Assembly: GCF_001442615.1 (NCBI RefSeq)
Contig: NZ_LMXN01000005.1
Coordinates: 124,001 to 188,000 of the forward strand
DNA from: Algoriphagus resistens
GTDB taxonomy: Bacteria > Bacteroidota > Bacteroidia > Cytophagales > Cyclobacteriaceae
Direction of reading: 5' to 3'
DNA length: 64,000 nt
Below the pieces are notes generated by a model. It was not told where the DNA came from. It saw only the letters and a list, made by a program, of their open reading frames with translations, and ran no database searches. Positions 55,394 to 64,000 of the stretch are shown here, one piece after another. A program made the position numbers and the translations under genes. Within the stretch, counting starts at the first letter, position 1; each line of letters opens with the position of its first letter.

Positions 55394-58270
55394 ATGAAAA
55401 GTGTCCTTTTGACATTTGTATTGCTAGTTGCTTTTACGCTGGAGGGAATTTCCCAATCTGAACTGGCATCACCAAAGATCAGGAATTTCACCAATAAAAT
55501 TTATCAGGGAGGACTCCAAAATTGGGGAGCGGCGCAGGATGAGCATGGGGTCATCTATTTTGGAAACAATGAAGGCTTACTCACCTTTAACGGCAGCTTT
55601 TGGGAGCGTTACCAACTCCCAAACCAGACCATTATCCGGGCTCTGAATTTTGACTCCCAAAATCGTCTTTTCGTGGGGGGACAGGATGAAATAGGGTTTT
55701 TTAAACCAGAAGAAAACGGGGAGCTGAAGTTTCATTCCTTAAAATCCTCTATTCCGGAAGCAGAACGGACTTTTTCTGATATATGGAAAGTAGAAAACCG
55801 AAGGGATGAGTTCTTTTTTCTAGAGCATGACAGAATCTACCATTTCAAAAACGAAGTGATGCAGGTATTCACTTCCGAATCTCAATGGATGTTTTTGGGA
55901 GTGGTGAAAGACCGGGTATTTGCACAAGACAGAGATGCCGGGCTTATGGAATTTTCGGATGGTATTTGGCAGAAAGTCTTTGAAGCCTCTTCACCAAAAC
56001 TTCCACACATAGTCAGCATTTCTCATTTTGCGAATGACAATCTGCTCATCTCCACCGTTGCGGATGGCATGTTTCTTTTGGAAGAGAATACCGTGAAAAA
56101 GTTTCCAACACAAATAGATGATCTACTGATAAAGAGTTGGATAAATGTTGTTGTGCAAATAAATCCTGATACTTATGCCATCGGAACTAAGTCCTCGGGA
56201 GTATTGATTATGGATAAGGATGGTAAGCTGCTACAGCAATTCACCTATGCCCAAGGCCTTCAAACCAATAATGTAAGAAGTATTTTTGTTGACAGGGATC
56301 AGGGGCTGTGGGTCGGCCTGGATGATGGCATAGATTATATTGACTTTCAGAATCCCATCAAGGAAATCCAGCCTGATCCCAGCAAGCGGGTGTCCGGATA
56401 TTCTTCATTGATTCACCGAAACCAGCTTTACTTAGGCACTTCAGACGGTTTATATAAGTACTCCATTTTATCCCAACATTCCGATATGAGCCTTACCAAA
56501 GGTGGATTCTCCCTTGTCAAAGGATCGGAAGGACAGGTCTGGAAGATACAGGAAATCAACAACCGCCTGCTGATGGCGCATGAAAATGGGGCTTTTGAAA
56601 TTGTGAATGATAGATGCAAGTCCATCTTTAGTACCACCGGCGCTTGGGTATTCCAACCGGCTAAGTCCATATATCCCAGCAAAAAAATCTTTGTTGGGAT
56701 ATATACCGGAATGCAGGTCTTGGCTGATAGTGGAGAAGAGCTGGAAGATCTGGGATCAGTTGGTGAGCTTTCAGAATCTCTTCGCTTTCTGGAAATGCAG
56801 TTCAGTACCGGGGAACTCTGGGGATCTCATCCTTACCGAGGCATATATAGACAAGAACTTTCTGCTGATCTTTCAACAGTAGAGAAAAGTACCACTTATA
56901 CTGCCAAGGATGGACTTCCTTCGGATCTCTACAACTATGCGTTTCAGGTTAAAAACAGAATTCTGATTGCCACTGAATCGGGTGTTTACGAATTTGATTC
57001 GGTAGCCAACAGGTTCCATCCTTCTGATATTTTCAAAGGGGTTTTGAAAAATCAGAGCATTCAGTATCTCAATGAAGATCAGCAGGGGAATGTGTGGTTT
57101 GTGTCGAATAAAAGAATAGGTGTCATCGATTATAGTATGCCGGGAATAGAGCATTCTTTTACTATTGTTCATCTGCCCGAGCTCAGCGGGAATGTGATCG
57201 GCGGACATGAATTCATCTATCCAATTGATTCACAGAACATACTCATTGGTTCCAACAAGGGTTTTTTCCATATTAATTACGATGAGTACAGAAGACGGAT
57301 CAGAAGACCATCCAGCTGGATAGGAAAGGCAAGCCTGATCGGTTCTAAAGACAGTGTAATTTATAGCTTGCATCCTGGAAATCTGAAAATTCCAGCCAAG
57401 CAAATCCCTGAACTGAACCATACCCTGAATTCTATTCACTTTGAGTATTCTTCTACCTCTTTCCGGCAATTAGATAATTTGGAGTATAGCTTTCGCCTTC
57501 AGAACTTTGACGAAGGGTGGAGCGAATGGACAGAAAGAAGTGAGAAGGACTACACTAACCTGGCTGCAGGTACCTATACTTTTGAAGTGAAATCCCGAAA
57601 TAACCTCAGCAATGAATCGGAAGTTGCCAGTTTCACCTTTACTGTTTTGCCGGCATGGTATGAAACGATTTGGGCTTATTTGCTTTATTTTATTCTGATA
57701 TTAGGTGTGATGTTCTGGTTTTTTACCAGACAAAACCGAAAGCATATCCTAAGCCAGAAACACCTTAGAGATAAGCATAGTCTGGCACTAGAGCGTTCGG
57801 AACGTGAAATAGTCCAGCTGAGAAACGATAAACTGCAGGCAGAAATCAATTATAAAAACCAAGAACTGGGTTCCACCACCATGCACCTACTACAACGGGG
57901 TAAAGTCCTGTCCAAAATAAAGGAGGAACTCATGGCGGAGAACCAAGAGACTTTGGATGTAAAAAAAGTAATCCGGCTGATCAACGAAGTGGAACGGAGT
58001 GAAGACGATTGGGACAGGTTCGCTGTCCATTTTGATCATGTACATTCCAATTTCCTTTCGGTACTTAAGGAAAAATTCCCAGCACTTACAGGCAATGAGC
58101 TTAAACTTTGCGCCTTCTTAAAGATGAATCTTTCTTCTAAGGAAATTGCGGACCTGATGAGTATTTCTCTGAAAGCTGTGGAAGTTGGAAGATATAGGTT
58201 AAGGAAAAAACTGCAAATCAGTACAGAGGTGAATCTTCATGATTTTTTAATCCAGATCACTACTGGCTGA
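55394..58270 (+). CDS. Membrane sensor-regulator: propeller, triple-Tyr domain and LuxR-type HTH
   Basis: The 958-residue protein has a signal peptide (1-20), a periplasmic two-component-regulator-type beta-propeller (about 25-680, with repeats like EDQQGNVWFVSNKRIG and VDRDQGLWVGLDDGI), a Y_Y_Y domain (690-750, EYSFRLQNFDEGWSEW), one membrane helix (about 758-776), a coiled coil (780-830) and a C-terminal helix-turn-helix (897-950, LTGNELKLCAFLKM and LSSKEIADLMSISLKAVEV). Unlike hybrid two-component proteins it has no kinase or receiver. It is a one-protein sensor that presumably controls the SusC/SusD genes after it, after sensing a glycan breakdown product. Confidence 0.92.
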   Translation: MKSVLLTFVLLVAFTLEGISQSELASPKIRNFTNKIYQGGLQNWGAAQDEHGVIYFGNNEGLLTFNGSFWERYQLPNQTIIRALNFDSQNRLFVGGQDEIGFFKPEENGELKFHSLKSSIPEAERTFSDIWKVENRRDEFFFLEHDRIYHFKNEVMQVFTSESQWMFLGVVKDRVFAQDRDAGLMEFSDGIWQKVFEASSPKLPHIVSISHFANDNLLISTVADGMFLLEENTVKKFPTQIDDLLIKSWINVVVQINPDTYAIGTKSSGVLIMDKDGKLLQQFTYAQGLQTNNVRSIFVDRDQGLWVGLDDGIDYIDFQNPIKEIQPDPSKRVSGYSSLIHRNQLYLGTSDGLYKYSILSQHSDMSLTKGGFSLVKGSEGQVWKIQEINNRLLMAHENGAFEIVNDRCKSIFSTTGAWVFQPAKSIYPSKKIFVGIYTGMQVLADSGEELEDLGSVGELSESLRFLEMQFSTGELWGSHPYRGIYRQELSADLSTVEKSTTYTAKDGLPSDLYNYAFQVKNRILIATESGVYEFDSVANRFHPSDIFKGVLKNQSIQYLNEDQQGNVWFVSNKRIGVIDYSMPGIEHSFTIVHLPELSGNVIGGHEFIYPIDSQNILIGSNKGFFHINYDEYRRRIRRPSSWIGKASLIGSKDSVIYSLHPGNLKIPAKQIPELNHTLNSIHFEYSSTSFRQLDNLEYSFRLQNFDEGWSEWTERSEKDYTNLAAGTYTFEVKSRNNLSNESEVASFTFTVLPAWYETIWAYLLYFILILGVMFWFFTRQNRKHILSQKHLRDKHSLALERSEREIVQLRNDKLQAEINYKNQELGSTTMHLLQRGKVLSKIKEELMAENQETLDVKKVIRLINEVERSEDDWDRFAVHFDHVHSNFLSVLKEKFPALTGNELKLCAFLKMNLSSKEIADLMSISLKAVEVGRYRLRKKLQISTEVNLHDFLIQITTG

Positions 58271-58304
58271 AAAAGAGCGTTTGAATCTTCCCCAAACCAA
58301 TCCC

Positions 58305-58336
58305 TCCATTCGTCCCTGAGGACATCCATTCATCCC
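58305..58336. repeat. Tandem 20-base direct repeat in susC leader
   Basis: TCCATTC-G-TCCC (58305-58315) and TCCATTC-A-TCCC (58325-58335) lie exactly 20 bases apart just after the regulator stop. They could be a tandem protein site. Confidence 0.45.
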
Positions 58337-58350
58337 CTTAGTTGATTTTT

Positions 58351-58434
58351 GTAGTAGTCAAGTAGTGACTTCATAATGCAATAAGGGCCTATTTAGGCAA
58401 TTCTGTAGGGGTAATGTAGTAGTCTGTTGTAGTG
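58351..58434. promoter_or_regulatory. Paired direct repeats, possible regulator sites
   Basis: GTAGTAGTC-AA-GTAGTG (58351-58367) and GTAGTAGTC-TGTT-GTAGTG (58416-58434) are two copies of a composite element 65 bases apart, about 100 bases upstream of the SusC start. Position suggests sites for the LuxR-type regulator, though this is inference. Confidence 0.45.
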
Positions 58435-58534
58435 GGGTTTTAACAATTGATTAGCAGTTTTGGAGAATGTGAATTAGGGTAAAATCCTATGCACAACTAA
58501 ACAAACCAGTCAATTTAACTTAAACCCATTTCAA

Positions 58535-61500
58535 ATGGAAAGAAGAATCTTTACAATTTTCTTCTTTTCCTGCTTGTTGCTTATGGTAGGCACTGTGCAT
58601 GCCCAGAAAGTAACAATCACAGGAAAAGTCACGCTTCAGGCGGAAGGAGAGGCCCTCCCCGGAGTGACAATAATCGAAAAAGGTACCACAAACGGGGCCG
58701 TCACAGATATCAACGGAGACTACAGCATCAATACTCCTATTGGCAGCACCTTGGTATTCAGTTTTCTTGGATTTGATTCCCAGGAAATCCTTGTAGGGAA
58801 CCAATCAGTGATCAATATACAACTTACCGAAACCAGCAGTGATCTGGAAGAAGTTGTGGTGGTGGGATACGGTATCCAGAAGAAGAGTGTCGTGACCGGG
58901 GCGATCTCCAGCGTCAGGGCGTCCGACTTGGAAAATCAGCCTATCAACCGTGTGGAGCAGGCACTCCAGGGCCGTACATCGGGTCTTACTGTGGCGGCCA
59001 GCTCAGGCCAGCCTGGCTCTGCCTCTACTATCCGTATCAGAGGGCTTACCACGTTAGGAAATAACAACCCGCTTTGGGTAGTAGATGGGGTTGTAGTGGA
59101 TAATGGCGGAATAGGCTACCTGAATCAGTCAGACATAGAATCCATTGAAGTGTTGAAAGATGCTTCCTCCCAGGCAATTTACGGAGCGAGAGCAGCTGCA
59201 GGGGTGATTTTGGTCACTACCAAAAAAGGTAAAGCAGGAGAAATGCGTGTAAACTACCATGGCTACTATGGTACTTCCGCTCCTGCCAAAAAGCTGAATC
59301 TACTGAATGCAACCGAATATGCTACGTTGAGAAACGAATCCGCAGTAAATGCGGGAAATAACCCGGTATTTTCTGATCCGGCCAGCTATGGCGAAGGTAC
59401 TGACTGGCAGGATCTGATCTTTAACAACGACGCCCGCCGTCAAAACCACGAAGTGAGTGTAAGCGGAGGAAACGAGGTGTCCACGTTCTACGCCTCTTTC
59501 GGGTACCTTCAACAGGATGGAATAGTGGCAACGGATATCTCGAACTACAAGCGTACCAACATACGTCTGAACTCAGAACATAAACTGGCCAAATGGCTTA
59601 CTGTAGGACAAAATTTAGGCTATGCCCATGACAAATCAACTGGACTTGGAAATACTAACTCCGAATTTGGCGGTCCTTTGAGTTCGGCAATAAACTTGGA
59701 CCCGATCACCCCCGCTGTAATCACTGATCCCTCGGAAGCATCCCAGCCACCCTATACTTCCCAGAATATTGTAAGGGATGGGAACGGAAATCCCTATGGT
59801 ATATCCACTATTGTAGGTCAGGAAATGGTGAATCCACTGGCTTATATCCAGACCAGGCTTGGCAATTATGGCTGGTCGGACAATATCGTCGGCAATGCAT
59901 ATGCTGTGGCAGAACCAATTGAAGGGCTGAAGTTCCGATCTACGCTTGGAGCGAAGCTTTCGTATTGGGGAGATGAATCATTTACTCCACTGTTTTATCT
60001 AAACGGATCCAATGTCTCTAACCAGACTGCCTTTACCAGAAATCAAAGTAGAGGATTTGACTGGAACCTGGAGAATACGGTGTCTTACACCAAAAGTATA
60101 GAAGACCACACCTTCACGGTGCTATTGGGGCAGGGCGCCTATAAGGACAACAACAGCAGATCCCTTGGTGTGACTTACTTCAATGTCCCTGCGGATAACT
60201 TTGACGATGCTTCCCTGAACTACAATGTTCCTAGCGATCAAAGAGTTGCTTCGGGATCTGAGGGTTCAGGACATACTGTTACTTCACTTTTTGCCAGAGT
60301 AAACTATAACTTCAAAGAGAAATACCTGTTCGAAGCATTGGTAAGACGCGATGGTTCTTCCCGGTTTGGTGAAAACAACCGCTATGGTGTATTCCCTTCT
60401 TTCTCTGCGGGTTGGGTACTTTCCCAGGAAGATTTCTGGCCTAGCGATACATTCATTGATTTCTTGAAAGTGCGAGGAGGATATGGTGTGGTCGGAAATG
60501 ACAATATCGGTGATTTCGCCTATTTATCCACTATCGGCGGCGGCAGAAACTACGCAATCGGAACCAGTGGCAGCTACCTGATCGGATATAGCCCAAATGC
60601 TCCAAGCAATCCGGACTTGAAATGGGAACAGACCAGTCAGGCAAACTTCGGTTTTGAAGCAACAGTCTTTGAGGATTTCAATGTGACTTTTGACATGTAC
60701 AAAAAAGTAACTACCGGTATCCTGCAAAATCCGAGAATCCCGTCTTATGTGGGGGCAATATCAAATCCTGCTGCAAACGTAGCTGACCTGATGAATAAAG
60801 GAGTAGAGCTGGAAATAGGCTATAGAAAGCAACTGGGTGATCTTAACCTGGGTGTTAGCGGCAATGTGTCTTATCTGCACAATGAGGTGACTGACCTGGG
60901 AAATAACATCGACTATTTGTCAGGTGGCCAAAGCTTCCAGGCGAGTACCTATCCGATCACCAGAACAGGTGTAGGCTATGCTGCAAATTCATTCTATGGC
61001 TTCCAAAACCTAGGTGTTTTCCAGACGACCGAACAGGTAGAAAACTATGTGGATGCAGATGGAAACCAGATCCTTCCCAATGCAAAACCGGGTGATTTCA
61101 TCTGGGCAGACTTGGATGAAGACGGTCAGATCACGGAAAAAGACAGGACCTATATCGGAAATCCTACGCCTAACTGGTCTTATGGATTCACTTTGAATCT
61201 TGCCTACAAAGCCTTTGACATGGTGTTGTTCGGTCAGGGAGTTGCAGGAAACAAAGTATTTCAAGGCCTGAGAAGATTGGATATCGGTACTGCCAACTGG
61301 CAGACAGAAGCATTGGGCAGATGGACGGAAGCAGGAGACAACAATTCTTATCCGAGGTTGGTAGATGGTGATCCAAACAAAAACTTCGGTAACCCATCTG
61401 ATTTCTATCTGGAAGACGGATCTTATTTCCGTATTAAAACCCTGCAGTTTGGTTACACGCTGCCAAGCACAATTGCAAAGAAAGTGGGGATGAAAAAAGC

Positions 61501-61648
61501 CAGACTGTACGTGATGGGTGAAAACTTGCTGACGTTCACCAAATACACGGGATATGATCCTGAAATCGGCGGTGGCGTGATGAGTATTGACCGCGGTATC
61601 TACCCGCAGGCACGCTCATTTATGGTCGGTATAAATGTAGGCTTTTAA
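58535..61648 (+). CDS. susC: SusC/RagA family TonB-linked outer-membrane transporter
   Basis: The 1037-residue protein has a signal peptide (1-24), a carboxypeptidase-like domain (about 27-105, ITGKVTLQAEGEALPGVTI), the TonB-box region LEEVVVVGYGIQKKS, a plug domain (LTVAASSGQPGSASTIRIRG, VVDGVV) and a barrel ending RSFMVGINVGF. It imports oligosaccharide bound by SusD, using the TonB-ExbB-ExbD complex. The susD gene follows after 18 bases. The leader holds two sets of direct repeats. Confidence 0.96.
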   Translation: MERRIFTIFFFSCLLLMVGTVHAQKVTITGKVTLQAEGEALPGVTIIEKGTTNGAVTDINGDYSINTPIGSTLVFSFLGFDSQEILVGNQSVINIQLTETSSDLEEVVVVGYGIQKKSVVTGAISSVRASDLENQPINRVEQALQGRTSGLTVAASSGQPGSASTIRIRGLTTLGNNNPLWVVDGVVVDNGGIGYLNQSDIESIEVLKDASSQAIYGARAAAGVILVTTKKGKAGEMRVNYHGYYGTSAPAKKLNLLNATEYATLRNESAVNAGNNPVFSDPASYGEGTDWQDLIFNNDARRQNHEVSVSGGNEVSTFYASFGYLQQDGIVATDISNYKRTNIRLNSEHKLAKWLTVGQNLGYAHDKSTGLGNTNSEFGGPLSSAINLDPITPAVITDPSEASQPPYTSQNIVRDGNGNPYGISTIVGQEMVNPLAYIQTRLGNYGWSDNIVGNAYAVAEPIEGLKFRSTLGAKLSYWGDESFTPLFYLNGSNVSNQTAFTRNQSRGFDWNLENTVSYTKSIEDHTFTVLLGQGAYKDNNSRSLGVTYFNVPADNFDDASLNYNVPSDQRVASGSEGSGHTVTSLFARVNYNFKEKYLFEALVRRDGSSRFGENNRYGVFPSFSAGWVLSQEDFWPSDTFIDFLKVRGGYGVVGNDNIGDFAYLSTIGGGRNYAIGTSGSYLIGYSPNAPSNPDLKWEQTSQANFGFEATVFEDFNVTFDMYKKVTTGILQNPRIPSYVGAISNPAANVADLMNKGVELEIGYRKQLGDLNLGVSGNVSYLHNEVTDLGNNIDYLSGGQSFQASTYPITRTGVGYAANSFYGFQNLGVFQTTEQVENYVDADGNQILPNAKPGDFIWADLDEDGQITEKDRTYIGNPTPNWSYGFTLNLAYKAFDMVLFGQGVAGNKVFQGLRRLDIGTANWQTEALGRWTEAGDNNSYPRLVDGDPNKNFGNPSDFYLEDGSYFRIKTLQFGYTLPSTIAKKVGMKKARLYVMGENLLTFTKYTGYDPEIGGGVMSIDRGIYPQARSFMVGINVGF

Positions 61649-61666
61649 TCAAAATTGAACTGAATT

Positions 61667-63190
61667 ATGTTAAAACATAAAAAATATCTCGCTGCCATAG
61701 CATTGGCAGCAATGACCTTGAGCTCCTGCTCTGAGGACTTTTTGGAGATTAAACCAAGAGGAACAGACCTGGAATCCAATTACTACCAAAATCAGGAAGA
61801 GGCATTCAATGGCTTGGTAGCTGTCTATGATGTAGTAGGAATGCAGAGTGGTGGGTATGTCACGAAACTGACTGCCTTAAATTCCGCATCGGATGACCAT
61901 TTCGCCGGAGGCGGTGGGCCAAACGATGTCACTTCTATTCAAGTCTGGTCAAATTACACCCTGGATCCGGCTACAGGCCCTCAAGGTGATCTTTGGAGCA
62001 AGGGGTTTTCAGGAGTATTCCGAGCCAATGTGCTTTTGCAAAAGCTCCCTGATGTCCCAATGGATGAAGCACTCAAAGCACGCTATCGTGCAGAGGCCAC
62101 ATTCCTTAGGGCTTACTTCTATTTTGATCTGGTTCGTCTGTTTGAAAATGTACCACTTTTCACCGAACCTGTATCTACTTCGGAAATGTACGATGTCCTG
62201 CAGGCAGATCCTGCTGAGGTATATGCTCAGATAGAAGCCGATATCCTGGCAGCGCTTCCGGATCTCCCGGCACAGCTCAACCTGGAAACTGAGGCAGGCA
62301 GGGCCACGGAAGGTCTTGCCAGAGCGGTATTGGGCAAAGTCTACCTGGAGCAGGAAAAATTCCCGCAGGCAGCCGAACAATTTGAAATGGTAAACGGTAC
62401 TCCAGGTGGCACCAGCCAGTACGGTTACAAATTGCTCGACAACTATGCGGACTTATTCGAAGTTGACAACAAATACAACTCCGAGTCCATTTTCGAAGTG
62501 TCCTACACCAATACTTCCAATGGAGACTGGGGATGTGTAGGCTGTACAGAGGGTAACCTTCTAAACATCATGGTCGGTCCACGTGGCTACAATCCAATTG
62601 CGGAAAACGCACCGGATTATGTTTCTGGATGGAGTTTCCTGACCGTTACGGAGGGCTTGTATGAAGCAATGAAAAACGATCCACGTAAATCAGCAACTAT
62701 TGCGGATTTGGATAGTCTGGAAAATGCCGGTGCTGTGACTTATGAAAAAGGCTACAATAACACAGGCTATTTCCTGGAAAAATTTGCAGGCCGTCAGAAA
62801 GACAGATCTACCGGAGGAGGGGTAATGGAGCTTAACTTCCGCCAGAACATCTATGAAATCAGACTGGCAGATTCCTATCTTTTGGAAGCTGAGGCACTGG
62901 TAAGAGGCAGTGGAAATACTTCCCGCGCCCAGGATTTGCTTGATGCCGTACGTGCCAGAGTAGGCCTGCCTTCAGTTCCTGTCACTATCGATTCTATTTT
63001 GGAAGAAAGGCGTCTGGAACTTGCCGGAGAAGGCCACAGATGGTTTGACCTGATCAGAAACGGAAGAGCTGCAGAGGTGCTGGCGAGCAAAGGTTTTGTA
63101 GCAGGAAAGCATGAAATTTTACCTATTCCGCTTTTAGAACTGGATAACACGCTTATAGAGCAAAACCAGGAATACGGCGGCACTAAATAA
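61667..63190 (+). CDS. susD: SusD/RagB family nutrient-binding lipoprotein
   Basis: The 507-residue protein is a lipoprotein (LSSCSEDFLEIKPRG, Cys21) with the SusD architecture: TPR-like helices around 85-250 and the C-terminal RagB region containing FRQNIYEIRLADSYLLEAEALV and ERRLELAGEGHRWFDLIRNG, both conserved. It sits on the cell surface over the SusC pore and binds glycan. A terminator follows immediately, so susC and susD form one unit. Confidence 0.96.
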   Translation: MLKHKKYLAAIALAAMTLSSCSEDFLEIKPRGTDLESNYYQNQEEAFNGLVAVYDVVGMQSGGYVTKLTALNSASDDHFAGGGGPNDVTSIQVWSNYTLDPATGPQGDLWSKGFSGVFRANVLLQKLPDVPMDEALKARYRAEATFLRAYFYFDLVRLFENVPLFTEPVSTSEMYDVLQADPAEVYAQIEADILAALPDLPAQLNLETEAGRATEGLARAVLGKVYLEQEKFPQAAEQFEMVNGTPGGTSQYGYKLLDNYADLFEVDNKYNSESIFEVSYTNTSNGDWGCVGCTEGNLLNIMVGPRGYNPIAENAPDYVSGWSFLTVTEGLYEAMKNDPRKSATIADLDSLENAGAVTYEKGYNNTGYFLEKFAGRQKDRSTGGGVMELNFRQNIYEIRLADSYLLEAEALVRGSGNTSRAQDLLDAVRARVGLPSVPVTIDSILEERRLELAGEGHRWFDLIRNGRAAEVLASKGFVAGKHEILPIPLLELDNTLIEQNQEYGGTK

Positions 63191-63210
63191 ACAGCCACCA
63201 GTAATAAGTC

Positions 63211-63244
63211 AAAATCCTATTCCCTGTCTAGGGAGTAGGATTTT
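63211..63244 (+). terminator. Intrinsic terminator after susD
   Basis: A 15-base stem with one wobble (AAAATCCTATTCCCT 63211-63225 and AGGGAGTAGGATTTT 63230-63244) with loop GTCT lies 20 bases after the susD stop and ends in T residues. Confidence 0.85.
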
Positions 63245-63879
63245 GAATTTATAATCCATCCTCAAGAGATGAAAACAGTAACCTCATCCAGATATTTGAG
63301 TTTGCTGTTCAACAAAGGGAAGATTGAGAGTATATGGCATATTCAAAAGAAAGTGCTTCGTTCCGAACCCCATTTTTTTGCTCTAGAGAAGTAAGCTCTA
63401 AATAAGTAACTGCAAGGAAGAACTCTCTTGCAAACCTTCCGGAGAGTTAGGTACATAAGACCCCATTTATTGCTAAACTATACCTCAATGAGTTGCTTCC
63501 TTTTCCCAACGAGCACATGCTGATTATGTTTAGACAGAAGACGAGTCCTGAGCATTTAGGATTTCAGAAGTGATGGCCTCCCGTTATTTTAGGCCCGAGA
63601 GGTGTAAATAGACGGATTATGAAACTTTTGCGGCTTTAGAATAAATGGATGGGGCTTACATGGCCACCATTTTGTGGTGATTTATTGGAAATGAAGCGGT
63701 TGAAAAGATGGTGCTACTTAGAGCATTGGAGTCCACTTGACATGGAAAACTAATCGTCGGTGAGTAACAATCCAGTCAGATATTGTCAAACAAAAACTGC
63801 CAGCTACTAATAGTGGATTACTAGGATTGGATACCGATGTAGTCTGAATTAGGGTCAATGGTAAATCAAACAAAAAGTA
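63245..63879. other. Intergenic region without a firm gene
   Basis: This 635-base stretch follows the susD terminator and precedes the HAD gene. One 41-codon frame (63269-63394, starts MKTVTSSRYLSLLF) resembles the N-terminus of a small secreted or lipoprotein gene but stops early; it may be a remnant. The rest shows no frame of note. A promoter for the HAD gene is expected here. Confidence 0.4.
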
Positions 63880-64000
63880 ATGACTGAGATTAGGAATACC
63901 TTCAAAGCAATTATTCTGGATATGGATGGCGTAGTAACACAGACTGCCACCCTACATGCAGAAGCTTGGAAACAGATGTTCGATTCATTTTTGGAGAGTG
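63880..64000 (+). CDS. HAD phosphatase, start of gene (cut by window edge)
   Basis: Only the first 40 codons are visible. Residues AIILDMDGVVTQTATLHAEA (about 11-30) contain the HAD motif I, DMDGV, with the nucleophile aspartate. The following TLHAEAWK resembles the acceptor segment of beta-phosphoglucomutase and of trehalose-locus HAD enzymes, so it is probably a sugar-phosphate phosphatase or mutase. Its position after SusC/SusD fits an alpha-glucoside locus with a GH65 phosphorylase, but that gene lies outside the window. Confidence 0.75.
   Translation, partial: MTEIRNTFKAIILDMDGVVTQTATLHAEAWKQMFDSFLES

Noticed and set aside
1-64000. tRNA or rRNA genes
   Set aside because: I looked for the TTCGAATC-type T-arm and CCA-end patterns and for 16S/23S landmarks and saw none; a tRNAscan-SE run would settle this.

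Overview
The window looks like chromosome from a member of the Bacteroidota, most likely order Cytophagales and probably family Cyclobacteriaceae. This rests on family content: a SusC/SusD pair, a type IX secretion (T9SS) C-terminal sorting domain, carboxypeptidase-like N-terminal domains on TonB receptors, an ExbB/ExbD/TonB operon, a triple-tyrosine-motif sensor-regulator and generally poor Shine-Dalgarno sequences. Composition is moderately AT-rich. I see no tRNA, rRNA, transposase, phage gene or CRISPR array. Species-level identity is inference.

Layout. (1) 1-7086 is one tight plus-strand block: the end of a TPR protein, an outer-membrane barrel, a membrane-anchored SPOR protein, ExbB, ExbD and TonB-like proteins, then folC and trmB. 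(2) 7225-15785 holds a sirtuin, a DUF5996 protein, a serine hydrolase, an aldo/keto reductase coupled to an MFS transporter, a secreted protein made of two similar halves, a GNAT acetyltransferase and an Nramp-family transporter with altered metal-site residues. (3) 15878-21082 carries an alpha/beta hydrolase, rmuC and the potassium uptake pair trkA-trkH. (4) 21189-26352 has two small lipoproteins, a large TonB-dependent receptor and a DnaQ-type exonuclease fused to a GIY-YIG nuclease. (5) 26359-43196 has a zinc metallopeptidase with an unusual repeated leader, a 3-keto-disaccharide-hydrolase-domain protein, sixA-like phosphatase, topA, an acyl-CoA dehydrogenase-type enzyme, an MDR oxidoreductase, fabF, trpS, a DUF1573 protein and a large beta-helix protein exported by T9SS. 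(6) 43817-47472 is an arsenic-resistance operon (arsR, DUF6428, arsenate reductase, acr3, arsO-like). (7) 48195-54790 is an accessory stress or aldehyde-type cluster: AraC regulator, acetyltransferase, cupin lipoprotein, SDR, cyclophilin-like protein, and on the other strand a two-subunit molybdenum hydroxylase. (8) 55394-64000 is a polysaccharide-utilisation locus: membrane sensor-regulator, SusC, SusD and the start of a HAD phosphatase that may be a beta-phosphoglucomutase.

How the parts work together. The ExbB/ExbD/TonB complex in block 1 could energise the TonB receptors in blocks 4 and 8. The ars genes are overlapping or closely spaced, and an operator-like sequence occurs both before arsR and again before the second gene. 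In the sugar locus, the regulator is followed by a 264-base leader holding two pairs of direct repeats, which are candidate binding sites.

The most unusual sequence is an interspersed intergenic repeat found twice (27252-27462 and 50315-50490). In both places it points toward the downstream gene (metallopeptidase, SDR) and a degenerate second unit ends on that gene's start codon. The copy before the metallopeptidase contains a long hairpin and a 52-codon reading frame whose stop overlaps the metallopeptidase start. Other points worth checking are the Nramp protein without canonical metal ligands, the sirtuin without its zinc cysteines, and the matching cysteine tails of the first two ars proteins.
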